Below, in pieces: positions 1 to 9,925 of a stretch of DNA of 35,967 bases. The stretch comes from Nemertoderma westbladi (taxonomy: Eukaryota; Xenacoelomorpha; Nemertodermatida; Nemertodermatidae): NCBI GenBank assembly GCA_032718475.1, contig JAUCBJ010008863.1:1-35967 (forward strand). Direction: 5' to 3'. Numbering within the stretch: position 1 is the first letter of the stretch; each line of letters begins with the position of its first letter. The translations under genes and the position numbers were made by a program. The notes under the pieces were generated by a model. The model was not told where the DNA came from. It saw nothing but the letters and a program-made list of their open reading frames with translations, and did no database searches.

Positions 1-1609
1 GAAAAATCACTTCAGCAACATGCTTGGGCAGCCACCAAACATCGAGTACAGCCCTACAAGGAAAATATATGACAAGACACTACCTATAGAAACAGGGGTC
101 TTCACACCTGCCGAACTCCAAAGAAGCATTAAAAGCATGTCCAATGATAAAGCGAGTGGATTAGATGAAATCCCAGCGGAGGTATGGAAAACAGGAGTGC
201 TAAACAGACCATTATTGAATGTTTGCAACCGGGTGTTAAAAGGGGAAAAGCCACCACCAATTTGGACTAAAGGTCAACTAAAGCCTCTCCCCACCAAAGA
301 AATAAGACCTCGGTATACCAACAAACTATCGTGGGATCTGTCTGCTTGTTGTAGCTGCCAAAATATACAATAAAATGATTCTATATAGGATTAGGTCTAA
401 CAAAGAGTAACTACTGCGTAAGAGCCAAAACGGATTTCGACCAAGTAGATCAACAATAGCTCAGATACTTGCACTACGGAGACTGATTGAAGGAATTAAG
501 TCAAAGAATCTCCCCGCAGTGATGACTTTTGTGGACTTCAAGAAGGCATTCGACTCCATCTATAGAGGTAAAATGCTTGAAATCCTAAGAGCTTATAGAA
601 TACCAGAAGTAATTGTTGCTGGCATTGGATTTTTATATTGTGACACAGAAGCACAGGTACTCTCACCAGATTGTGAAACGGAGTTTTTCTCAATCCCGGC
701 TGGCGTACTGCAAGGTGACACATTAGCACCATTTCTATTTGTAATTGTTCTGGATTACGCAATGAGGACGGCCACAATGGGTGAAGATCTGGGATTCACA
801 CTTCAAGAACGCAGAAGTAGTAGATATCCGGCAACTACAGTCATAGACACCAACTTTGCGGATAGCATCGCCCTGCTATCTAATACGCTAGCAGATGCAC
901 AGCTTCTACTAAATAAAGTTGATTAAATTAATCAACATTAATTCAAAATTTAATTAAGGGGATTGCATATAAATGCTACAAAGACCGAATTCTTGACTTT
1001 TAATATTGATGGAAACTTGACAACCATTGATAATAATCAACTAAGGAAGGTCGATGACTTCCAATACCTAGGATCATGGATAGAGAGTAGCAAAAAGGAC
1101 ATAGAAGTTAGGAAAGCAAAGGCTTGGGTAGCTCTATCAAAAATGGATACCATCTGGAAATCAGATCTTTCCAGGCACCTGAAGACTAAGTTATTTCGAG
1201 CCACAGTGGAAAGTGTATTTTTATACGGGGGTGAGACCTGGACACTGACTAAATCACTTAAACAACGAATTGATGGTTTCTACACAAGCCTACTAATGGC
1301 AGCCCTAAAAATCAGCTGGAGACAACACATGACAAACGCCGACCTGTATCAACCACCCTCCGTGAACGCAGATTAAGATTCAGTGGGCACTGCTGGCAAG
1401 TAAAGACGAGGTCAAACCAGATCTACTTTTCTGGGAAAACTCATGGAAAGCGTAGTCGTGGACGACCGGTCATAACATATATAGATCAACTTGAAAGGGA
1501 TACTGAACTTGGGAGAAACGAAATTGCGACAACTATGGAGAATCGGGAAGCCTGGAAGGATCTCATTTCCACTGTCCGAGTTCGCTCGACCTAGTAGTAG
1601 TAGTAGTAG
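1..1609 (+). mobile_element. LINE family A, 5' end outside window, decayed reverse transcriptase
   Basis: This is the RT-to-3'-end part of a non-LTR retrotransposon. Coding is spread over several frames: 20-373 (linker and RT start, with NDKASGLDEIPAEVWK), 519-926 (RT motif A as FVDFKKAFDSI and the block GVLQGDTLAPFLF), 963-1376 (C-terminal part with FLYGGETWTLT) and about 1364-1592 (RLRFSGHCW through to a final TAG). At least four frameshifts separate these pieces. The catalytic box reads FADS at about 860-871 where FADD is expected, so the copy is dead even apart from the frameshifts. It ends in a (TAG)n tail at 1591-1609. It resembles family B but is clearly divergent from it. The clade is not certain from the sequence; the LYG-x-E-T-W block is shared by several LINE clades. 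The endonuclease domain lies outside the window or is lost. Confidence 0.88.
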
Positions 1610-1793
1610 CCTAGCCCGCCTTGATTCTCGATTCAACTCCATATATTTTTGAGATGATAGATGATGCAGGAGTAAATTATTCCCATCTCATATGGGTTAC
1701 ATTGAAAAATATGGAGACATGAAAAATATCGATTTTATCGCGAGTAAAAAAAAAGTATGTAGTTTAAATAAGTTTAAAATAATTTTATAAAAA

Positions 1794-2092
1794 TTGAGAA
1801 TAAAAATACCGAGAGTAAAAATATCGCGAGTAAAAATGTCGCGAGTAAAATATCGCGAGTAAAGTTAGCTACTATAGTACGCTAGTACTGTAGTAGTTAC
1901 TCGCGATATTTTTACTCTCGATATTGTTATTGGCGATATTTTTACTCTCGTTATTTTTACTCTCACTATTTTTACTCTCGTTATTTTACTCTCAATATTT
2001 TTACTCTCGTTATTTTACTCTCAATATTTTTACTCTCGATATTTTTACTTGCGATAATTTTACTCTCGATATTTGTACTCGCGATATCTTTA
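1794..2092. repeat. Foldback made of 15-bp subrepeats
   Basis: Short tandem units close to AGTAAAAATATCGCG run from about 1794 to 1864. After a spacer of about 35 bp (TTAGCTACTATAGTACG...) the same unit runs in reverse complement (CGCGATATTTTTACT and variants) to about 2092. The two sides can pair as a long imperfect hairpin. Unit variants include ATATTTTTACTCTCG and a 14-bp TTATTTTACTCTC form. Open reading frames through here are by-products of the repeat. The architecture resembles foldback transposons with tandem-repeat arms, such as Drosophila FB and sea-urchin TU elements; homology to either has not been tested. Confidence 0.8.
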
Positions 2093-2098
2093 AAGTCT

Positions 2099-2372
2099 TC
2101 AGCGTGTTCTCAGCAGTTAGAGCCGTGCATGGACTGCAATATAGGAGTACTGGTTCTACTGCTTCTCTAAATAATCGAATCTAAATAATCTTTCTATACC
2201 TTCCAATTATGTATACATCTGACTCCGGATCATTGATTCCAGGTATTAGAAGTCATGCACACGATCCTTGCACACCATGCACACACAAGCACACCATCCT
2301 TGGCGCTTATGCTCATTTGATCAGAGATTTCCTGAGGACAGCCGAAGTTTACTCGCAGTTACTGTAATTCTC
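2099..2372 (-). mobile_element. Antisense fragment of LINE family B, diverged
   Basis: The stretch CAGCAGTTAGAGCC...GGAGTACTGG and, after a deletion, CTCCGGATCATTGATTCCAG...GCTTATGCTCATTTGATCAGAG align with the minus-strand LINE-B copy at 31565-31860. The encoded region is the RT C-terminus (the LLYGSPCWALT block and the CYLGSWIR block). About 60 bp present in other copies is missing at 2177-2190, and an 11-bp direct repeat TCTAAATAATC (2166-2176 and 2180-2190) marks the join. This looks like a repair scar with a templated duplication. The fragment is part of the composite repeat. Confidence 0.75.
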
Positions 2373-2514
2373 AGGTTAGGTAAATTTTATTCATTCCCCA
2401 TTATTTTACTCATTTTATTTATTTTCTGTTTCGCAGTATATTGACATCACAAAAATCATAAAAATCTGGTGCGGATTGGCTGTGAATTATTACTTTTGTG
2501 TTTCATTTTAAAGA

Positions 2515-2703
2515 GGCGTAATACAATGGCGGCAGATCCATTAAGTAAAGCCCAAAGAACCCGGTTAAACATAAACAATATACCTGTACTTTACAATTCA
2601 ATTTATTACATGCAGTTATTCTTATCCTCCATTTCGATTAATTTGTGTACATTCTGTTGCGTACCGGTATACTTATTGTGTCATTTGTTTACGTAGGCCT
2701 ATA
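2515..2703. other. Spacer without recognised features
   Basis: AT-rich sequence between the composite repeat and the small inverted-repeat element. Short ORFs here have no family resemblance I can recognise. It ends with TAGGCCTATA, giving the TA that flanks the next element. Confidence 0.5.
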
Positions 2704-3278
2704 CACAATGACCCGTAATAGTGTCATTTTCAGATGACACGTACCCCCCCCCCCCCCCCAAATTTTTCTACAAATCTTTATCATATTGCTTGAACTTTGA
2801 AACACCACTAGTTCCACTTACCGTCGATGCCCCATGAAGCGGAATTTTCGATTTTGCCTATAATTTTTATTATAAGCTTTTTAAAAAAGTGTCTTTTGCG
2901 AAATTGCACATCATCTATCGTCGGTATTCTTCACATTAGCCTCGGTTTATCATTGAAAAGCTTGCCTTACAAGGATTCCAAAAATGTAACAATATCTGAG
3001 TTTCGTTTAGAAACAGCGGAAATATAGGCGATCAAAGATTGCAAGAATTATCGTTCGCTGCAGGCCATTTATTCTATTTACTAAATACACAATGTTCTGG
3101 AACATATTGTTTATGTTTGAATAGCTACGCAATAGAGATATTGTATAGGCATTCCGCTGCTGCCTACCAACTCATAAAACAAATAACATCTAGAATCTAG
3201 AAAAAAAATCTAGAATTTTGTGTATTTATTGAGGGGTCCGTCTCATCAGAAAATGACAATATATTACGGGTCATGGTG
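2704..3278. mobile_element. Small inverted-repeat element (MITE-like), copy 1
   Basis: A 575-bp element with terminal inverted repeats: CACAATGACCCGTAATA at the left and its near complement ending CGGGTCATGGTG at 3278. The dinucleotide TA flanks both ends (2702-2703 and 3279-3280), as expected for insertion at TA. A run of C (about 2744-2759) follows the left terminal repeat, and a GGGG run sits at the matching right position. Compared with the copy at 12856, the right arm is mostly deleted: the sequence jumps from GTGTATTTATTGA to GGGGTCCGTCTC. No transposase is encoded. It lies 59 bp past the stop codon of the SLC6-like gene, so it probably falls in or near that gene's 3' UTR. Confidence 0.78.
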
Positions 3279-3337
3279 TACTTTGTTTGAATTGTTTTAG
3301 TTTTAGTTCATGTATTTCATATAGTTTATAAGATGAT

Positions 3338-5557
3338 CTAGTCATAGTAACTTAACATGTAGTCCGTAGTGAGCACATCTTTTTTGAGACAGAAACATCG
3401 TTTTTCTGTTTTAGTGAAGGTTGTTCTGCTACCGAGTTGGTGGTAATCCCGCAACTTTTTTCGCGGAAGAAACTTCTGTCTGTGTGGCCGAATTATATGT
3501 TGACAACGGAAATATTCCATCGCGGGGAGTAGTGGAATCCATATCAAGTTAAAAACAAGGAGAAACCATGCAATTATCATTGAGAATAAATGGCCAGAAT
3601 GGTTTGTATCGTGTTGTATTACCGGGTGTGAATGGTTGGAAGCATTTCCGGTTGTGTGTATTCCCTCTCCTTCATACTCTGTTATGCGAATAGTAATACC
3701 GACCAAATTTATAAGGCACAATAATGGTGCAGAATATCTCAACGCAAAAGTAAATAAGATTGATGGTTTCCTCCCTATCATAGTCTCGTACTCGATAACA
3801 ATGCGTTTAATACCAACTCCGTACACCAAGCAAATAGTTGCAACGCTGCTGATGACCACATGGTTAATGTCTTCCACAAATTTCTCGTATAGTTCCCGCA
3901 TAAGGTCTCCACTGGGCGTAGCAAAAACAATATTTAGACAAAACGCTAGGAGGCAGATTAGAATCACTCGTACTTGTTCCTTAACCCGCAGCACACATAT
4001 AAAGTCGCAAAGGGCGTTGTGAATAATCTGAATGTATCCGAACATGGAGTCAATACCCAGAGCAAAAATGGATAAGTATAGAAGGGCGCTCCATAAGTGG
4101 GCGTATTTTTTAGAAATCACCAATATGGTATTTGCCAAACTTACGAACGCAAATGTTGGACCGACTTCCATGTTGTTGTAGAATCTATTTGGTCTATCAC
4201 CGTAGTGCTGGAGTATTTTATTGGGGTTGTTTTCACCTTTTAGTATTTGAAATCTTGCTTCAGAGTATTCATTAATACAGAGCTCAGAGGAAATATTATT
4301 TCGCTCGCAGAAATTGTTTGCCTCAATATTTACTTCAACCCCTTTAACTGAAAAAACCACCATAGCCGCAATCAATTCGGTAAACATAACTATGATGAGT
4401 ATATACATTGCATCATGATGAAATTTATTGGTTCTTTTCACTGTTGAGCCCATTAGGCATAAGAATCCTGTGTTTAGAGCGAAGGTTTTCTGTACATGCT
4501 CCAAGGCTTTCATGAACATTTGGAAATAGCTCAAACTGGCTACTGCTGGTGTCATGAAGAACATTATACCCTCCGCTGCTCCATTTTGAGTTGCTAGGGT
4601 TATTAAGAAGACGGCCATTGCCAAATAGGGGAATGTTGCGGTTACGTATATAACCTTTTTCGAAGTGTGCAACCCTCGTATTAATGAGAAACAAATCATA
4701 AGCCAACAGAAGAACATACTTGCAACCACTGTGGGGTTTAAAGGTGAATCATTGGCAGCTTTTGTCAGGGACTTTCTGTTAAAGAAGTCTTCAGTCGGGT
4801 AATCCGGATCGCATTCCTTGACAAACCATACATCTCTCACACCATAAGCGATACGGGTTTTGTTCAGTTCCTTACACCTTGCCCATGGTAAATTGAATTG
4901 AAAGGACATGAAGAAATACATAACACAGTATGCAACAACTGTAGTGTATGAAAGTGCACTTAGAACACAGTTAATTACTTGGGCTATACCGAATCCAGCC
5001 ATATAAGGGTTTACTGTGTGGTACATATTCCAAGGGCCTTGCAGAGTTAATTGTCCGAATAGCAGCTCCAAAATCATGCAAGGCAGGGCCATTGCTAAAC
5101 TGCATATTACATATGGTATCATAAACAAATATCCACCATTTTCTTTCATTAATAGTGGGAAATCCCAAAAAGTACCAATACCAACAACATATCCAGTAAT
5201 GGATAGTATATACTGAATTTTGTTATCCCACAATGTGGTATCATTATCTGGATGCCATTTTTTCCATGTGAAATATTCCTCTTTGGACGAGGATAGTTGG
5301 TACATTTTCAGATCATCTTCTGTGATCACGTTGTCTGTGTCACAGAATTCCATATCCAGAGCTTGTTGACTGATAGATGTTCTTTGGATGCGACCATTTA
5401 GCGTAACGTAGCTGCGAGTTGAATGAAAGTCTGAGCTGGAGTCTTGTATATAAGAGTCACGCAACGCATGGGTCCTGATCGTATGATTGGATCTATTACT
5501 TTCTACATCCAGATCCCCTTTGTGTTGTGGAGTACATACAGATCTCTCTAACTCCAT
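3338..5557 (-). CDS. SLC6-family neurotransmitter/amino-acid transporter-like protein, single exon
   Basis: A 739-residue, probably 12-helix plasma-membrane protein of the Na+/Cl- symporter family SLC6. A cytoplasmic tail of ~110 residues precedes TM1 (~115-140). The large second extracellular loop keeps LPWARC with Cys228 and Cys249 as the likely disulfide pair, plus an N-glycosylation site at Asn232. TM6 lies near 345-372, TM8 near 490-516 with the conserved GIDS (501-504), and TM12 near 657-680. Loop 6 is long and His-rich with sequons at 638, 641 and 652. Family-defining positions are altered: the TM1 motif usually read as N-x-W-R-F-P is T-F-W-D-F-P (129-134), so the gate arginine is Asp132 and the usual Na1-ligand Asn is Thr129. 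The Ser/Thr of TM6 is Ala360, and NGGGAF is NGGYLF. The Na2-type residues in TM8 remain. The ATG has G at -3 and +4 and an in-frame TAG just upstream. The substrate is unknown; the protein may be a divergent transporter or a non-transporting member. Confidence 0.9.
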   Translation of the reverse strand: MELERSVCTPQHKGDLDVESNRSNHTIRTHALRDSYIQDSSSDFHSTRSYVTLNGRIQRTSISQQALDMEFCDTDNVITEDDLKMYQLSSSKEEYFTWKKWHPDNDTTLWDNKIQYILSITGYVVGIGTFWDFPLLMKENGGYLFMIPYVICSLAMALPCMILELLFGQLTLQGPWNMYHTVNPYMAGFGIAQVINCVLSALSYTTVVAYCVMYFFMSFQFNLPWARCKELNKTRIAYGVRDVWFVKECDPDYPTEDFFNRKSLTKAANDSPLNPTVVASMFFCWLMICFSLIRGLHTSKKVIYVTATFPYLAMAVFLITLATQNGAAEGIMFFMTPAVASLSYFQMFMKALEHVQKTFALNTGFLCLMGSTVKRTNKFHHDAMYILIIVMFTELIAAMVVFSVKGVEVNIEANNFCERNNISSELCINEYSEARFQILKGENNPNKILQHYGDRPNRFYNNMEVGPTFAFVSLANTILVISKKYAHLWSALLYLSIFALGIDSMFGYIQIIHNALCDFICVLRVKEQVRVILICLLAFCLNIVFATPSGDLMRELYEKFVEDINHVVISSVATICLVYGVGIKRIVIEYETMIGRKPSILFTFALRYSAPLLCLINLVGITIRITEYEGEGIHTTGNASNHSHPVIQHDTNHSGHLFSMIIAWFLLVFNLIWIPLLPAMEYFRCQHIIRPHRQKFLPRKKLRDYHQLGSRTTFTKTEKRCFCLKKDVLTTDYMLSYYD

Positions 5558-5672
5558 TGCATTTAGCTAGTATGACTCTTATTTTATTAACTATATTTGA
5601 CAATTTATTCAGTTATTATAATATAATAATATTATACTATACGCTACTGAACAAGTTTATATTGATGTCCAG
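5558..5672 (-). promoter_or_regulatory. Short unique 5' flank of the SLC6-like gene
   Basis: Only about 115 bp of non-repetitive AT-rich DNA separate the start codon from the minisatellite. Reading on the minus strand it contains TATA-like runs (for example ATATAATATTATTATATTATAA at about 5610-5635). No well-placed core promoter can be assigned. If transcription starts close to the coding region, the promoter must overlap or sit inside the minisatellite; otherwise an upstream noncoding exon lies beyond it. Confidence 0.3.
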
Positions 5673-7646
5673 GAGATCCGTGTGAGGGGATCAGTGTGAG
5701 GGGATCCGTGTGAGGGGATCCGTATGAGGGGATTCATGTGAGGGAATCAGTGTGAGGGGATCCGTATGAGGGGGTCCGTGTGAGGGGATCCGTGTGAGGG
5801 GATCCGTGTGAGGGGATTCATGTGCGGGGATCCGTGTGCGGGGATCAGTGTGAGGGGATCCGTGTGAGGGGATCCGTGTGAGGGGATCCGTGTGAGAGGA
5901 TCCGTGTGAAGATATCCGTGTGAGGGGACCATGTGAGTGTATCCCTGTGAGTGGATCCGTGTGAGGGGATCCCTGTGAGAGGATCCGTGTCAGAGGATCC
6001 GTGTGAGGGGATCCGTGTGACGGGATCCGTGCGACGGGATCCGTGTACGGGTTCCGTGTGAGGGGATCCGTGTAACGGGATCTGTGTGACGGAATCCGTG
6101 TGAGAGGATCTGTGTGAGGGGATCCGTGTGACGGGATCTGTGTGACGGGATCCGTGTGTCGGGATTCGTGTGACGGGATCCGTATCACGGGATCCGTGTG
6201 ACGGGATCCGTTTGAGTGGATCCGCGTGAGGGGATCCATGTGATTGGATCCGTGTGAGGAGATCATTGTGACGGGATCCGTGTGAGAGGATCCGTGTAAC
6301 GGGATCTGTGTGAGGGGATCCGTGTCACGGATCCGTATCACGGGTTTCGTGTGACGGGATCCGTATCACGGGATTCGTGTGACGGGATCTGTATCACGGG
6401 ATTCGTGTGACAGGATCCGTGTGGGAGGATCCGTGTGAGAGGATCCGTGTCAGATGATCCGTGTGAGGTGATCCGTGTGACGGGATCCGTGCGACGGGAT
6501 CCGTGTACGGGTTCCGTGTGAGGGGATCCGTGTAACGGGAACTGTGTGACGGGATCCGTGTGACGGAATCCGTGTGAGAGGATCTGTGTGAGGGGATCCG
6601 TGTGACGGGATCTGTGTGACGGGATCCGTGTGACGGGATCCGTGTGAGGATATAATTGTGAAGGGATCCGTGTGAGGAGATCATTGTGACGGGATCCGTG
6701 TGAGAGGATCCGTGTAACGGGATCTGTGTGAGGGGATCCGTGTGACGGATCCGTATCACGGGTTTCGTGTGACGGGATATGTATCACGGGATCCGTGTAA
6801 AGGGATCCCTGTGAGGGGATCCGTGTGACGTAATCCGTGTGAGAGGATCCGTGTGAGGGGATCCGTGTAAAGGGATCCGTGTGAAGGTATCCGTGTAACG
6901 GGATCCGTGTAAGGGGATCCGTGTGACGGATCCGTATCACGGGATTCGTGTGACGGGATCCATGTACGTGTTCCGTGTGAGGGGATCCGTGTAACGGTAT
7001 CTGTCTGACGGGATCCGTGAGACTGAATCCGTGTGAGGGGATCTGTGTGAGGGGATCCGTGTGACGGGATCCGTGTGACGGGATCCGTGTGACGGGATCC
7101 GTGAACGGGTTCCGTGTGAGGGGATCCGTGTGACGGGATCTGTGTGACGGGATCCGTGTGGCGGAATCCGTGTGAGGGGATCTGTGTGAGGGGATCCGTG
7201 TGACGGGATCCGTGTGACGGGATCCGTGTACGGGTTCCGTTTGAGGGGATCCGTGTGAGGGGATCCGTGTGAGGGGATCCGTGTGAGGGGATCCGTGTGA
7301 GAGGATCCGTGTGAGGGGATCCGTGTGAGGGGATCCGTGTGAGGGGATCCGTGTGAGGGGATCCGTGAACGGGTTCCGTGTGAGGGGATCCGTGTGACGG
7401 GATCTGTGTGACGGGATCCGTGTGGCGGAATCCGTGTGAGGGGATCTGTGTGAGGGGATCCGTGTGACGGGATCCGTGTGACGGGATCCGTGTACGGGTT
7501 CCGTTTGAGGGGATCCGTGTGAGGGGATCCGTGTGAGGGGATCCGTGTGAGGGGATCCGTGTGAGGGGATCCGTGTGAGGGGATCCGTGTGAGGGGATCC
7601 GTGTGAGGGGATCCGTGTGAGGGGATCCGTGTGAGGGGATCCGTGT
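5673..7646. repeat. 14-bp minisatellite (GATCCGTGTGAGGG)n, about 140 copies
   Basis: Nearly two kilobases of the unit GATCCGTGTGAGGG, with common variants GACGG, GTAACGG, TCTGTG and GTGTACGGGTTCC. Most units contain a BamHI site (GGATCC). Higher-order duplications are visible: a block starting near GTGCGACGGG recurs with an offset of ~460 bp (6031 and 6491), and one starting at GTGAACGGGT recurs with an offset of 264 bp (7101 and 7365). The last ~10 units are almost identical, suggesting recent expansion at that end. Because 14 is not a multiple of three and the minus-strand unit has no stop in any phase, long spurious minus-strand ORFs arise, repeating HTDPLTRIPSHGSP; they are not genes. Confidence 0.95.
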
Positions 7647-7670
7647 TTATAATAAACCCAAATATATATA

Positions 7671-8170
7671 GGCATTACTATGTTATGGGTACCCACTTTT
7701 AGACCATTTATTTGACCATGATAATGGCTATTATCATGAGGTATCTTGTTTTAGAACATAAATGTCATCTTCTGTGAGACGTTAGCTATTTTTTTTTATG
7801 CTAGCTAGTGTTTTTTTAGGTAGCTACTGTTTTTAAAATTTCAAAACCCATTTTTTGGTACCTAATTTTTGATCAATTTTTCGACCATGTTAATGGATAT
7901 TGTCATGTTTTTTTTGTTCTAGAATGTAATTTTCACCTTCTGAGAGAGGTTACCTATTATTTTTTATTATAGTAGCTAGTATTTTTATAGGTAGCTAGTG
8001 ACCTTAAAATTACAGAAGATAATTTTTAACCATGTTAATGGATATTATCATGATGTTTTTTGTTCTAGAACATAAAATTAACCTTCTGAGAAAGGTTAGC
8101 TATTATTTTTTATTATGGTAGCTAGTGTTTTTAAAGGTAGCTAGTGATCTTAAAATTGCAAGATAAGTTT
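7671..8170. repeat. Left arm of FB-1, three subrepeats
   Basis: Anchor sequences GACCATGATAATGG (7714), GACCATGTTAATGG (7883) and AACCATGTTAATGG (8027) start three diverged units spaced about 169 and 145 bp. Each is followed by ATTATCATGA or a variant, a TTCTAGAA-type or related palindrome, an ACCTTCTG segment, and TAGCTAGT with poly-T. The complement of this pattern forms the right arm. Confidence 0.75.
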
Positions 8171-8443
8171 TGTAGCGCCCCTTTTATTTAGACAATTTCC
8201 ATATCATCAATATATTCTCGAAATGACTAATAAAAAAGGTAAAAAATCTGGAACAATAAACTAGTCCATTAAACAACGGTAGTGTTTTGACTGCGAGTAT
8301 AATAAAAAAAAATGTATATAATTTACATTTCTGAATAGAAAAAAACTATATTTTGACATCTGCCTATATTTTGTATAAAAAACTAGTTACCGGTAGTGAA
8401 TAATTACTAGCTAGGCCTACATTGACTATCAAATAAAAATGAC
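8171..8443. other. Left part of FB-1 loop
   Basis: AT-rich DNA between the left arm and the LINE B1 target duplication. No coding or RNA feature is visible. It contains TTCTAGAA-like and TAGCTAGG elements similar to the arms. Confidence 0.4.
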
Positions 8444-9925
8444 TAGCTACCAAGTTGGCGACTCGCTGATAGTGATGATAGTGGCAATGGTGGAATTGGT
8501 CTATTGATGAATCCAACTGCACATGCAGCATTGAACAAAATAGACCAAATCTCTAACCGCATCATCCGTTGCCACTTCTCATGTTCTGGAAGACTGCCTA
8601 AGAAGTTTCCTAAGGTGGTTCTGAATGTGTGCTACTCTCCAACTAGCGTTGTCCCTGTAGAGGAGGTGGAAAATTTATACAAGTGGTCACAAGTCCCAGA
8701 TAGACCATATTCTGTTTTGTAGGAAATACAGGAGCTCTATACAATACTGTAATGCACTTACACTTCGACCCTTCTCCAGTGATCACCGCCTTATTGTGGC
8801 AAAGGTAAGACTTAGTCTGCGTGCTAGCAGAACAACGAAATCTGCCTTGCCGCGGCATGACTGGTCCTCTCTGTTGCAACAGCCAAGTGTGAGATCCAGC
8901 TTCACACTACAGCTGAGCAACAGGTATGAGGTTCTTGCCTCTGAGGCGGCAGATCACTGTGAGGGCTATACTGCCTTCACACTAGCAGTTAAGTTAGCAG
9001 CTGCAGAAATAGTTCTGGTATACCCTCGAAACAGGAAAAGGGCCCCCTGGACTGACACAAAATTCAGAAGTGCCGAAATGACCTCTATAAGGCGCAGAAA
9101 GAGTCCCGACTCAAACAGACTACAGCGGACAAGAATGCAGTTAAGGCTGCATCAAGGTCCCTGAACAGGCAGTACTCTTTTAATCTACAGGAGCTAATAA
9201 ACCAACAGGTTGATGCCATCAATGATGCTGACGACAGCAGGCAATTATCCCAGGCATGGAAATCAATCAACTTGCTTACTGGGCGGAAAAGCCAACCAAC
9301 CACCAAGGTTAAGGCTGAATCACCAGCCGATCGCCTCAATGGTTGGAAGGCCCACTTTGAAAAGCTCTTCAATAATGACAGGGTATTGCCTGATAACTTT
9401 ATAGAAGTAAAAGTGTCTGAGTCTGTACTCCCAGATATTCCCATTGGCGATATCTCCTTTGCAGAAGTGAAGGCTGCTGCAAAGAGCATTAAGACCAATC
9501 GTGCCAGTGGAGTAGGTAGATGGTGTTCCCCCTGAGGTCTTTAAAATACCTGAGTGTTTAAAGCTCATCTATTCCATCATAGTAGACATGTACCGAACAA
9601 CAAGAGTCCCACAAGAAATGAAAACAAATAAGTTGGTGCCAGTTCCCAAGAAGGGCAACCTAACACTCTATGGTTCTTTTCGGGGAATCTCATTGATCTT
9701 GATTGCTGCAAAGCTATACAATAGAATTCTATTAAATCGCATCAGGGATTCCATTGAGAGACTGCTCCGTGGAAATCAGAATGGGTTCCGTAAAGGTCGT
9801 GGGACCATGGAGCCCATTTTGGCACTTAGAAGGATAATTGAAGAGTTATCAAAAAGAAAGACAGGCATCTGGCTGTTATCTTTGTTGACTTCTTCAAGGC
9901 CTTTGATTCAGTCTCTCGCTCACGT

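Larger units (their letters stand above)
1612..2514. repeat. Composite dispersed repeat, copy 1
   Basis: This block matches 23055-25255 almost throughout, apart from a 1.28-kb insertion there. In order it contains: a ~140-bp unique head (CCCGCCTTGATTCTCGATTC...), the 15-bp-subrepeat foldback, an antisense LINE-B fragment, and a ~140-bp tail containing AAATCTGGTGCGGATTG. Since head, foldback, LINE piece and tail occur in the same order in both places, the whole block has been copied as one unit, either as a modular transposon or by segmental duplication. Copy 1 begins directly after the (TAG)n tail of LINE A. No coding potential is evident. Confidence 0.8.

Noticed and set aside
1924-2184. ORF with leucine/phenylalanine/tyrosine-rich repeats (LLSLFLLSLF...)
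   Set aside because: Translation of the 15-bp foldback subrepeats; it runs into antisense LINE sequence.
3636-4022. Plus-strand ORF antisense to the SLC6-like gene
   Set aside because: Shadow of a real coding sequence; no recognisable domain.
5673-7646. CRISPR-like array
   Set aside because: Units are directly adjacent without spacers, and the context is animal DNA.
5691-7696. Long minus-strand ORFs of 216 and 452 codons with HTDPLTRIPSHGS repeats
   Set aside because: They follow from a 14-bp minisatellite with no stop in any phase; no start context, domain or frame conservation supports a gene.
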